A stretch of 15,808 nt of DNA from the NCBI GenBank assembly GCA_002731735.1, contig PCCM01000042.1, positions 2,041 through 17,848 on the forward strand, written 5' to 3'. Positions within the stretch are counted from its first letter, which is position 1; every line of letters starts with the position of its first letter. Below the pieces are notes generated by a model. The model was not told where the DNA came from and searched no databases. It saw only the letters and a program-made list of their open reading frames with translations. The DNA comes from Gemmatimonadota bacterium (GTDB lineage Bacteria > Gemmatimonadota > Gemmatimonadetes > Longimicrobiales > Gaopeijiaceae). The position numbers and the translations under genes are program-made. This document shows positions 7,796 through 13,831 of the stretch, in pieces.

Positions 7796-8617
7796 ATGAA
7801 ACTTCCCATTGCCGCGCTTGGATTCGTCCTCGGGAGCGCCTTCTTCTTCCTCGCAGGCAGCGTCTATTCGCAGGAACCGTCTTCCCAGAGTCCCATCTTC
7901 CCCACCCCACAACGCCTCCGGACCTTGGGCCAGCAGCCCGACGATGGTCCAGTGATCATGCTGAACCTGTTGAAGTTCAAACCCGACGGAGGGCGGGCGG
8001 CCTACGGGCGTTACGGCGCGATCGCCATCCAACAAATCAGAAGGCGGGGTGGTGAGATCCTCTATGGGGGGGAGGTGGCGGGGCTCCTGGGCCCAGGCTC
8101 GGAGTGGGAGCAGGTGGTCATCGTCAAGTACCCCTCCCGGGCCGCTTTCCTCGACATGTCCCAAGATCCCGAGTATCTCCAGGCACTACCCCACCGAGAC
8201 GAGGGTCTGGATGCGACCTTGTTATACGCGTTCCGGCCGGCAGAGGGCCTGACCAGGTTGGACGATGACGGGGACGTACCCACGGTCGATGCCGCAGGCG
8301 CCGACGCCTACTTCAACATCAATCTCCTGCGCTACAAGGGAGAGGAGGGTCGGGAGGCTTATGAGCGCTACACCGCGAACACCTTCCCCCTAATTGCCGA
8401 GCTTGGCGGACGTCCAGTGCTGCGCCTGGTGGGAGAGCAGCCCCTGGTGGGAGACGAAGAGTGGGACGAGCTGTTATTTATCATGTATCCGTCCCGAGAG
8501 GCCTTCCTCGGCATGCTCCAGGATCCGGATTACCGCGAGGGGACCCCGGACCGCACCGCCGGGCTCGACAACACCCTCTTCCTACCCACAAGGATGACCC
8601 TGGGTGGAGCGCGCTAA
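7796..8617 (+). CDS. Exported protein with two tandem DUF1330-like domains
   Basis: I start at ATG 7796, preceded by GGAGG with about 8 nt spacing; the frame can be read further upstream, but only by translating the tRNA-Sec gene. The 273-aa product begins with a clear signal peptide (MKLPIAALGFVLGSAFFFLA, cleavage probably near VYSQ). Two homologous halves follow, each with the pattern of DUF1330, a dimeric alpha/beta-barrel (ferredoxin-like) fold: half one has VIMLNLLKFKPDGG, EWEQVVIVKYPSRAAFLDM and QDPEYLQALPHRDEGLDATL; half two has YFNINLLRYKGEEG, EWDELLFIMYPSREAFLGML and QDPDYREGTPDRTAGLDNTL. The internal duplication suggests one chain forms the barrel that single-domain members make as dimers. 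Substrate and activity are unknown; I infer a periplasmic role from the signal peptide. It is the only gene between the two tRNA-Sec repeats. Confidence 0.85.
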   Translation: MKLPIAALGFVLGSAFFFLAGSVYSQEPSSQSPIFPTPQRLRTLGQQPDDGPVIMLNLLKFKPDGGRAAYGRYGAIAIQQIRRRGGEILYGGEVAGLLGPGSEWEQVVIVKYPSRAAFLDMSQDPEYLQALPHRDEGLDATLLYAFRPAEGLTRLDDDGDVPTVDAAGADAYFNINLLRYKGEEGREAYERYTANTFPLIAELGGRPVLRLVGEQPLVGDEEWDELLFIMYPSREAFLGMLQDPDYREGTPDRTAGLDNTLFLPTRMTLGGAR

Positions 8618-9260
8618 AGCACACGTGTGCATGCCAGCCGGGTTGGTGGGTTTGATTCCCACACGCTCCCGTCATCGGGTCCAGGCCATCGTGCTGGCCA
8701 CCGTGCTCCTAGGCGTTCCGCCGGCTCTCGCGGGGCAGGAACCAGGGGCTGGCGCTCCCCAGGATTCGGCCCAGGCCGCGGAGACCACAGGGCGTCCCGG
8801 GCCCTCCGCTGGTGGGGCGTTCGCGAGATCAATGGTGATTCCAGGCTGGGGTCAGGCGGTGGCCGGATCGCCGGGGCGGGGCGCCTTTTACTTCGTCGTC
8901 GAGTCCTTTGCCGTGTGGATGATCCTGAAGTCCAACCAATTGCTCGGGAGTGCGAGCGACATCCTCGACATGCGGCGTCTCGACGCATCCGAGCGGCTGA
9001 TGGCGGACCCCATGATCGATCCTCTCGATCTGCCAACGTTACTCGAGGCGGATTTGGGGGTGGTGAGCGCGCTCCAGCTTGAAGAAATTCGGCGGCAGCA
9101 GCGAGAAGATTGGATTGCCTTCGCCGTGTTCTTCCTGCTCCTAGGTGGGGCCGACGCGTTCGTGGCGACGCATCTGGCGGATTTTCCCGAACCGCTGGAA
9201 ACCGTGATCCGTCCGCTTCCGGAAATGGGCGTCGAGTTTGGATTCAGGTTGGCGTTCTAG
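8604..9260 (+). CDS. DUF5683-like membrane protein, start embedded in tRNA-Sec remnant
   Basis: The body of the protein has the small-membrane-protein signature ARSMVIPGWGQAVAGSPGRG followed by a hydrophobic helix (AFYFVVESFAVWMIL) and a second near the C-terminus (WIAFAVFFLLLGGADAFVA), as in DUF5683-type envelope proteins of unknown function. The start is uncertain: GTG 8604 (AGGA 9 nt upstream, inside the end of the preceding gene), ATG 8631 (no good ribosome site), TTG 8652 or GTG 8691. Only starts upstream of 8691 give a complete signal peptide, in which the charged n-region TRSRHR is translated from the tRNA remnant and the core IVLATVLLGVPPALA from unique sequence. The 3' end overlaps the convergent phosphoesterase gene by 17 bp. 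Maximum length is 218 aa. Confidence 0.72.
   Translation: MERAKAHVCMPAGLVGLIPTRSRHRVQAIVLATVLLGVPPALAGQEPGAGAPQDSAQAAETTGRPGPSAGGAFARSMVIPGWGQAVAGSPGRGAFYFVVESFAVWMILKSNQLLGSASDILDMRRLDASERLMADPMIDPLDLPTLLEADLGVVSALQLEEIRRQQREDWIAFAVFFLLLGGADAFVATHLADFPEPLETVIRPLPEMGVEFGFRLAF
8619..8630. repeat. 12-bp perfect palindrome next to the tRNA remnant
   Basis: GCACACGTGTGC is a perfect inverted repeat placed one base after the stop codon of the DUF1330-like gene and 7 bp before the tRNA-Sec 3' remnant. It has no T-run, so it is a poor intrinsic terminator. Its position beside the att-like repeat makes a protein-binding site conceivable, but a chance palindrome cannot be excluded. Confidence 0.5.
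8638..8679 (+). pseudogene. tRNA-Sec 3' fragment (attR-like direct repeat copy 2)
   Basis: A 42-bp copy of the tRNA-Sec 3' end, identical to 7714-7755 except at 8653 and 8672. The first change turns the T-loop TTC into TTT and the second destroys the CCA. No D arm, anticodon arm or 5' acceptor strand is present upstream, so it cannot be a functional tRNA. It forms the right boundary of the proposed integrated segment, and it lies in frame within the start region of the downstream membrane protein gene. Confidence 0.85.
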
Positions 9261-10008
9261 GCCGTTGGTTCTCGGCCTCCCATCGCTTCAGGGAAGGGCG
9301 CTCTCCCTCCCTGAGCACGAGGTAGCTACGGTGGTTGATCCAATCCCCCAGGTTGATGTAGAAGCGATTTGGCGCCGCCTCATGCAGAAGCGGGATGTGG
9401 GCGTGACCCAGGACGATCAGATCGAGATCGCCGTCGGCGACCAACTTTTCGACGGCCCATTCGTACAGCACCTTCGAGCGAGCCTGCTCCACCCCGGAGG
9501 GGTTCCCGACCAGAGCTGCAGTCCGAGAGATGCGGCGGGCTATGGCCGTGCCCACGTCCGGATGGAGCCAACGGAAGAGCCATCGTGCGCTTCTGCTCCG
9601 CACCACGGTCTTGAGGATTCGGTACGGGAGGTCACCTCGGCCCAAACCATCCCCATGAGCGATGAAGGTTTTCAACCCCGCCAACTCGCGCACGATCGGA
9701 CCCTGCTGGAAGGTGAGGCCGATGTCGTCCGTGAGGAATTTTCCGCCCCACCAATCATGGTTCCCCCCCATGAGGGTCACGGGAAGACCCCCGTCGACTA
9801 GATCGGCCAGTGCTCCTAGCGTTCGTGTGTGTCCGCCTGGAATTACCGAGCCGTACTCGAACCAAAAGTCGAAAAGATCACCGTTGAGGATCAGCTCGGA
9901 CGCATGAGCGGCGGTATAGGTCAGCCAGCGCACAAAAGCTCGCTCGGCCTCGGCAGGTACCGACCCGAGGTGAATGTCGCTTGCGAAATAGATGGGTTTC
10001 TCAGACAT
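9244..10008 (-). CDS. lpxH: LpxH-like UDP-2,3-diacylglucosamine diphosphatase (calcineurin-like phosphoesterase)
   Basis: A 254-aa metallophosphoesterase from ATG at 10006-10008; a longer in-frame start at 10164 would add 52 low-complexity basic residues reaching into the divergent gene and was rejected. The metal-binding motifs are in order: DIHLG (Asp11, His13), NGDLFDFW (Asp44), GNHDWW (82-87), AHGDGL (His118) and GHAHIP near the C-terminus. The general layout and length match UDP-2,3-diacylglucosamine diphosphatase, which removes UMP in lipid A synthesis at the inner membrane. However, E. coli LpxH has GNRD where this has GNHD, so it may belong to an LpxH-like branch or act on another nucleotide-linked substrate. 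The adjacent LptE gene supports an LPS role. It is divergent from the lipoprotein gene at 10071 (62 bp apart) and convergent with the gene ending at 9260. Confidence 0.75.
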   Translation of the reverse strand: MSEKPIYFASDIHLGSVPAEAERAFVRWLTYTAAHASELILNGDLFDFWFEYGSVIPGGHTRTLGALADLVDGGLPVTLMGGNHDWWGGKFLTDDIGLTFQQGPIVRELAGLKTFIAHGDGLGRGDLPYRILKTVVRSRSARWLFRWLHPDVGTAIARRISRTAALVGNPSGVEQARSKVLYEWAVEKLVADGDLDLIVLGHAHIPLLHEAAPNRFYINLGDWINHRSYLVLREGERPSLKRWEAENQRPRTPT

Positions 10009-10070
10009 GGGGATCGGAAAGTAAACCGGGTGTATTACACGGGGAAGGCGGCTTCTCTTAGGATAACCGT

Positions 10071-10757
10071 ATGAAATTCCGTTTGAATCTCGTGGCTCTT
10101 GGGTTCGTTGCCTCGAGCACTGCGTGCGCTGGCGGATCGCTCCGGCTGCAAAATCCCTCTCCAATTCTGGATATGGATCGGACCGTGCTGCGGGCGAGCG
10201 GCGAGAATCCCTTCCCAGCTACGTCGACGGTCTTCTTCGAGTGGAGGGTAGATGCGCCGGATCTCCAGCTCGACGGGGACGGGTACGCTCGCCTTCAGGA
10301 CCCGGATCGCGCCCGTCTCGACCTGTTCACGGGCGACAACGAGGCGGTTTTGTCTGCCGGCTTGGTTGAGGATGAGCTCTGGGCCCGTGAGGAAAGGGCA
10401 TTGGACTTCGTGCCTTCCCCGGCTTTGCTCTGGGCGTTCTTGGGCACGTTCCGACCGGGAGAGGATGCGACACGGCTCTACGGCGAGTTCGACGGCGATG
10501 ATTTCCGCTTGGACTACGGCCTCCCCAACGGGGACGAGCTACAATACTTGTTTCGTTCCGGGCGCATAGCCCAAGTGGAGGTGCACCAAGAGGGACATGC
10601 AGTGCACCGGGTCCTCCTAGCTTGGGGGGGCGGAAGGGAGTTGCCCTCGGAGGCCACGTACCGCAATCTGTCGTCTCGTAGTCAACTCAAAGTGGCGGTC
10701 GGCACCGTCGAGAGGGTGGTCTCTCATCCGTCGGACATCTGGTATCTGGTTCCCTGA
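10071..10757 (+). CDS. Putative outer-membrane lipoprotein, possibly LolA/LolB-like fold
   Basis: A 228-aa protein from ATG 10071 with AGGA about 8 nt upstream. The N-terminus is a hydrophobic signal ending SSTAC (Cys19), consistent with a lipoprotein though the -3 residue is unusual. The rest is soluble, rich in beta-strand-like segments (VFFEWRVDAPDLQLDGDGYA, RARLDLFTGDNEAVLSAGLV, YLFRSGRIAQVEV). Strand order and the sequence between the LpxH-like and LptE genes suggest a LolA/LolB-type open barrel that handles lipids or lipoproteins, but I recognise no decisive motif, so this is a guess. It ends one base before the GTG start of lptE, so the two are almost certainly cotranscribed and translationally linked. 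Confidence 0.7.
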   Translation: MKFRLNLVALGFVASSTACAGGSLRLQNPSPILDMDRTVLRASGENPFPATSTVFFEWRVDAPDLQLDGDGYARLQDPDRARLDLFTGDNEAVLSAGLVEDELWAREERALDFVPSPALLWAFLGTFRPGEDATRLYGEFDGDDFRLDYGLPNGDELQYLFRSGRIAQVEVHQEGHAVHRVLLAWGGGRELPSEATYRNLSSRSQLKVAVGTVERVVSHPSDIWYLVP

Positions 10758-10758
10758 C

Positions 10759-11316
10759 GTGTTTGGCCGTGTAAGCGTGTTCGGGCGAGCCCGCACCTTT
10801 AGACGAGTCAACTTCGTTGGCCGAGTGGCCGGTGGTCTTACGTTAATCGTGGTGCTCGGCTCGACCGGCTGCAACTACGGTTTCCGCTCGGGTAGTTTTC
10901 CGGACCACATCCGGACCATCGCCATACTCCCCTTCGACAACGACACCAACCGTTTCGAGCTCACGCAGGAGATCCACGAAGAACTCTTGCGGACACTGCC
11001 GGGTGCTCTAGGTGTCACCAACGCGGGAGCAGACGTAGCGGATGCCGTGGTTCAGGGACGGATCGTACGTTACGACCTGACCGCTCCTCTCTTTCGGGCG
11101 GACCAGGTCGGCACAGTGGACGTGCTCCAGCGCCAGGTGAGCATCCGCGTCGAGGTGGAGCTGATTGACCGTGTCGAGGACGTGATCCTGTGGGACAACT
11201 TGGGCCTGAGCACGCAAGGCCAGTACCTCGAAGGGGAGCCCGAAGAGATCGGACTCCACGAGGCCATCGAACTTATCGCCCAGCGCATCGTGGACGGGGC
11301 CCAGTCAAACTGGTAG
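10759..11316 (+). CDS. lptE: LptE-like LPS-assembly lipoprotein
   Basis: A 185-aa protein from GTG 10759. A basic n-region (residues 1-22) and hydrophobic core lead to the lipobox LGSTGC (Cys38), then NYGFRSGSFPDHIRTIAILP, the typical opening of LptE/RlpB-family proteins, followed by FDNDTNRFELTQEIHEELLR. LptE is the plug lipoprotein of the LptDE outer-membrane translocon that inserts LPS into the outer leaflet. No lptD is present in the window. Its placement directly after another lipoprotein gene and near an lpxH-like gene fits an envelope-biogenesis cluster. The length is normal for the family. The n-region is rather long, and a later in-frame GTG at 10777 is also possible. Confidence 0.85.
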   Translation: MFGRVSVFGRARTFRRVNFVGRVAGGLTLIVVLGSTGCNYGFRSGSFPDHIRTIAILPFDNDTNRFELTQEIHEELLRTLPGALGVTNAGADVADAVVQGRIVRYDLTAPLFRADQVGTVDVLQRQVSIRVEVELIDRVEDVILWDNLGLSTQGQYLEGEPEEIGLHEAIELIAQRIVDGAQSNW

Positions 11317-11318
11317 GT

Positions 11319-11360
11319 TGCGCTCCGAAAAATTGCATGGACGGTTCCGTCCAGAGCGCA
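11319..11360 (+). promoter_or_regulatory. Nested hairpin in the leader between lptE and mrpE
   Basis: In the 70-bp gap before the Mrp operon, TGCGCTC (11319-11325) pairs perfectly with GAGCGCA (11354-11360). Inside it TGGACG (11338-11343) pairs with CGTCCA (11348-11353) around a GTTC tetraloop. The two stems stack on the 3' side and leave a 12-nt A-rich bulge on the 5' side. There is no U-tract, so it is not a classical intrinsic terminator. It ends 26 nt before the mrpE start, and could be a 5' leader structure, a processing site between lptE and the mrp genes, or a Rho-dependent terminator element. Confidence 0.5.
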
Positions 11361-11386
11361 CCGAATAACAAGAAAGGACGACTGGG

Positions 11387-11866
11387 TTGGCGCGCATCGT
11401 AGGCCTCTGGGTAATACTCTTCGCCACCTGGCTGTTGCTGTCCGGGCATTGGGACAGCGCGCTGCTCGTCGGCTTCGGCGTGGGATCTTGCGCCCTCACG
11501 GTCTACATCGCCAATCGCATGGACGTCGCTGACCACGAGGGCGTCTCGATTTATTGGGTTGGCCGTTTCCTTCTGTACCTCCCCTGGCTGTTGAAAGAAA
11601 TTCTGATCGCCAACATCAACGTCGCGAAGGTCATTCTCTCGCCTAAGCTTCCCATCAGCCCGATCATGGTTGTCTTCGGATCCACCCAAAAGACCGATCT
11701 CGGGCGCGTGTTGTATGCCAATTCCATCACGCTTACCCCCGGCACGATCACGACGGGTGTCGAGGGCGATCAATTGGAGATCCACGCCCTCACCTGGAAG
11801 GACGTCGACGGCCGGGAAGAGGACGAGATGGATCAACGTGTGTCGATAGTGGAGCGTGTGTCCTGA
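11387..11866 (+). CDS. mrpE: Mrp/Mnh cation:proton antiporter subunit E
   Basis: A 159-aa membrane protein starting at TTG 11387, with AAAGGA about 8 nt upstream. Two hydrophobic segments at about 3-20 and 24-42 precede YWVGRFLLYLPWLLKEILIA and then the family signature YANSITLTPGTITTGVEGDQ, followed by the cytoplasmic EIHALT tail. MrpE is a small accessory subunit of the multisubunit Na+(K+)/H+ antiporter in the inner membrane, needed for full activity. It is the first gene of a chain in which each gene touches or overlaps the next; its TGA shares a base with the ATG of mrpF. Confidence 0.93.
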   Translation: MARIVGLWVILFATWLLLSGHWDSALLVGFGVGSCALTVYIANRMDVADHEGVSIYWVGRFLLYLPWLLKEILIANINVAKVILSPKLPISPIMVVFGSTQKTDLGRVLYANSITLTPGTITTGVEGDQLEIHALTWKDVDGREEDEMDQRVSIVERVS

Positions 11867-12150
11867 TGTTTGCTGTAGCCGCGGTGGGAATCGGAATCGG
11901 CATGACGCTGGCCATGATTCGTGCGTTGCTGGGTCCTACCCTGTACGACCGGGTCCTCGCCCTCAACACCCTCGGTACCAAGACCGTGCTGCTGATTGCG
12001 GTGCTAGGATTCCTCGCCGGCCGGCCGGAATTCCTGGATCTGGCGCTGGTGTACGCGTTGATCAACTTCATTGGGACGATCGCGGTTCTGAAATATTTCG
12101 AAGTCGGCGATCTCGGAAAGGCAAGCGAGATCGGAGGGGGTCGGTCCTGA
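11866..12150 (+). CDS. mrpF: Mrp/Mnh cation:proton antiporter subunit F
   Basis: A 94-aa, three-helix membrane protein from ATG 11866, overlapping the mrpE stop by one base (TGATG). The family core is visible as GPTLYDRVLALNTLGTKT, followed by LLIAVLGFLAGRPEFLDLAL and VYALINFIGTIAVLKYF. In many Mrp F subunits the second acidic residue of the core reads ALD; here it is ALN (Asn34), while Asp28 of the DRV motif is kept. The length is usual for the family. Confidence 0.92.
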   Translation: MFAVAAVGIGIGMTLAMIRALLGPTLYDRVLALNTLGTKTVLLIAVLGFLAGRPEFLDLALVYALINFIGTIAVLKYFEVGDLGKASEIGGGRS

Positions 12151-12485
12151 TGGTGTGGGACGTATTAAGCTGGCTCTCTATCTTGGCCGGCCTTTTTTTC
12201 ATCCTGGTGGGAGGCATCGGAGTCCTACGGTTCCCCGACGTGTACACGCGTCTGCACGCAGCAGGTATGACCGATACTATGGGCGCCGGGTTGGTACTGG
12301 TCGGGCTGTCGATTCAGTCCGGGCTCTCGTTTCAGTCCGGGGAGTGGTTGATCACTGTTCGGCTGATGATGATCTGGGCCTTCCTCCTCTTCACAAGCCC
12401 CATCGCGACTCACGCGCTGGCTCGGGCCGCACTCCACGGGAAAGTGGAGCCGATTCGCGTAGACGTGGGAGGGGGTGACGCATAG
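12150..12485 (+). CDS. mrpG: Mrp/Mnh cation:proton antiporter subunit G
   Basis: A 111-aa three-helix subunit from ATG 12150, preceded by GGAGG and overlapping the mrpF stop by one base. Family motifs are GGIGVLRFPDVYTRLHAAGM and TDTMGAGLVLVGLSI, followed by the third helix LMMIWAFLLFTSPIATHALA. MrpG is a small membrane subunit of the antiporter, packed with E and F in known Mrp structures. Its TAG stop overlaps the proposed AUA start of the next gene (ATAG at 12482-12485). Confidence 0.93.
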   Translation: MVWDVLSWLSILAGLFFILVGGIGVLRFPDVYTRLHAAGMTDTMGAGLVLVGLSIQSGLSFQSGEWLITVRLMMIWAFLLFTSPIATHALARAALHGKVEPIRVDVGGGDA

Positions 12486-12514
12486 AGGCCCTGGTCGATT
12501 TTTTCCTTCTGACC

Positions 12515-13066
12515 ATGCTCGCGGTTACGGCGCTCGCGCTGCTGAAACTTCGGAATCTCTTTGCCGTAGCCATGCTGGCTGGGATCTACAGCCTTCTTTC
12601 CGCCGGTCTCTTCGTCGCGTTGGACGCCGTCGACGTCGCGTTCACCGAAGCGGCAGTGGGAGCTGGTATCTCCACGATCCTGTTGCTCGGTACGCTGTCG
12701 CTGGTGGGGCACGACCAGAAGAAATCCACCCGCTCGTCGGTGGTCCCGCTTCTGGTCGTGCTGGTGACGGGATCGATCCTGGTGTACGGCACTTTGGACA
12801 TGCCGCCCTACGGTGATCCGGGCAATCCGGCGCACCATCATGTGGCGCCGCACTATCTGGAAGAATCGGAACACGAAATCGGGATTCCCAACGTGGTCAC
12901 CTCAGTACTCGCGAGCTACCGCGGTTACGACACGATGGGCGAGACCACCGTGATCTTCACGGCGATGGTGGGCGTGCTGCTGCTGATGGGGGGCGTCCGC
13001 AGGCGTGAAGGGTCTGCGACACTGGACGGGAAACCGGACCGGGAAGGGGACGCACATGGAGGATAA
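12515..13066 (+). CDS. DUF4040 plus MrpA C-terminal-like subunit (MbhD-MbhE fusion type)
   Basis: The first standard start is ATG 12515 (183 aa), but the frame is open from 12479 and a non-standard ATA at 12482 fits better (see findings). The N-terminal half, LALLKLRNLFAVAMLAGIYS then FTEAAVGAGISTILLLGTLS, is the DUF4040/MbhD-like domain found in the C-terminal part of full-length MrpA. The second half, NVVTSVLASYRGYDTMGE then TTVIFTAMVGVLLLMGG, is the MbhE/MrpA-C-terminal (MnhB-related) domain. A His/Asp-rich linker joins them. In archaeal Mbh the two are separate genes and in Bacillus both are the tail of MrpA, so this is an intermediate fusion state. It overlaps the mrpB gene by 11 bp. Confidence 0.85.
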   Translation: MLAVTALALLKLRNLFAVAMLAGIYSLLSAGLFVALDAVDVAFTEAAVGAGISTILLLGTLSLVGHDQKKSTRSSVVPLLVVLVTGSILVYGTLDMPPYGDPGNPAHHHVAPHYLEESEHEIGIPNVVTSVLASYRGYDTMGETTVIFTAMVGVLLLMGGVRRREGSATLDGKPDREGDAHGG

Positions 13067-13478
13067 CGTCATCCTCAGGATCGGCGCCAAGATCCTCATC
13101 CCGTTCATCTTGATGTTCGCGCTCTACGTTCAGTTTCACGGGGACTATGGGCCCGGCGGTGGATTTCAAGCCGGTGTGATCTTCGCGGCCGCGTTCATCC
13201 TGTACGCGCTTATTTATGGTGTCGACACCGCCAAGCGGGTACTCCCTCTTCGTTTCGCGTGGTTTTGTGGTGCGCTCGGTGTGTGGATCTACGCCGGTGT
13301 GGGCGTGGTGACGCTCTTCATGGGCGCGGAATTCCTGAACTACAACGTCCTCCGGCACGACCCCGAGCACGGGCAGGAATTAGGAATCCTGCTGGTGGAG
13401 CTGGGCGTGTTGACCACCGTGTTCGGGGTCATGGTCGCGATTTTCTACATGTTCGCGGCCCGCCGGCAGGTGCGTTGA
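13056..13478 (+). CDS. mrpB: Mrp/Mnh cation:proton antiporter subunit B
   Basis: A 140-aa membrane protein from ATG 13056, chosen over a longer in-frame start at 13005 because AAGGGGA lies 6 nt upstream and the extra residues are not membrane-like. It has four hydrophobic helices. Diagnostic is GDYGPGGGFQAGVIFAAAFI, the PGGGFxxG loop of the MnhB domain, followed by LGVWIYAGVGVVTLFMGAEF and LLVELGVLTTVFGVMVAIFY. Subunit B is an integral component of the antiporter core. The stop shares a base with the mrpC ATG. Confidence 0.93.
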   Translation: MEDNVILRIGAKILIPFILMFALYVQFHGDYGPGGGFQAGVIFAAAFILYALIYGVDTAKRVLPLRFAWFCGALGVWIYAGVGVVTLFMGAEFLNYNVLRHDPEHGQELGILLVELGVLTTVFGVMVAIFYMFAARRQVR

Positions 13479-13831
13479 TGAACGTCCTCGGATTGGTGAA
13501 CTACTGGGCTTTCATCTTCTTGATGATGGTCGGGTTCTACATCCTGATTTCGCAAGGGAACCTGATCAAGAAGATCGTCGGGCTGAGCATTTTCCAGACG
13601 TCCGTCTTCATCCTGTACATCAGTATGGGCAAGATTCGGGGCGGCACAGCCCCGATCCTCATGAGCGAGGGAGATCCGGTCTACTCCAATCCGCTCCCGC
13701 ACGTGCTCATTCTGACCGCGATCGTGGTCGGTGTCGCCACGACGGCGCTCGGATTAAGTCTCGTGGTCCGGATCCATGAGGCGTACGGCACCATCGAAGA
13801 GGACGAAATCCACGACCACGACCTCGCATGA
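13478..13831 (+). CDS. mrpC: Mrp/Mnh cation:proton antiporter subunit C (NuoK-like)
   Basis: A 117-aa, three-helix protein from ATG 13478 (TGATG overlap with mrpB). It is homologous to NuoK of complex I: helix one FIFLMMVGFYILISQGNLIK, helix two IVGLSIFQTSVFILYISMGK, then the loop PLPHVLILTAIVVGVATTAL carrying the conserved PLP-x-LxLTAIV motif of subunit C. The acidic, His-rich tail (EEDEIHDHD) is cytoplasmic or periplasmic and variable in the family. Its TGA overlaps the ATG of the following D subunit as ATGA. Confidence 0.93.
   Translation: MNVLGLVNYWAFIFLMMVGFYILISQGNLIKKIVGLSIFQTSVFILYISMGKIRGGTAPILMSEGDPVYSNPLPHVLILTAIVVGVATTALGLSLVVRIHEAYGTIEEDEIHDHDLA

Larger units (their letters stand above)
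7751..8679. mobile_element. Possible relic of a tRNA-Sec-targeted integrated element
   Basis: The segment lies between an intact tRNA-Sec and a degenerate copy of its 3' 42 bp, the arrangement left when an integrative element recombines into a tRNA gene: the intact tRNA stays at one end and a 3' fragment marks the other. The interval holds a single cargo gene (tandem DUF1330-like, 7796-8617) and a 12-bp perfect palindrome beside the right repeat. There is no integrase, excision factor or replication gene, so if this was a mobile element it is decayed or was mobilised in trans. A local duplication of the tRNA followed by gene gain would give a similar picture. The mobile interpretation is inference; the repeat itself is directly visible. 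Confidence 0.4.

Noticed and set aside
10009..10164. 52-residue N-terminal extension of the LpxH-like protein
   Set aside because: The extension is basic, has no family counterpart and would overlap the divergent lipoprotein gene; family members begin just before the DIH motif.
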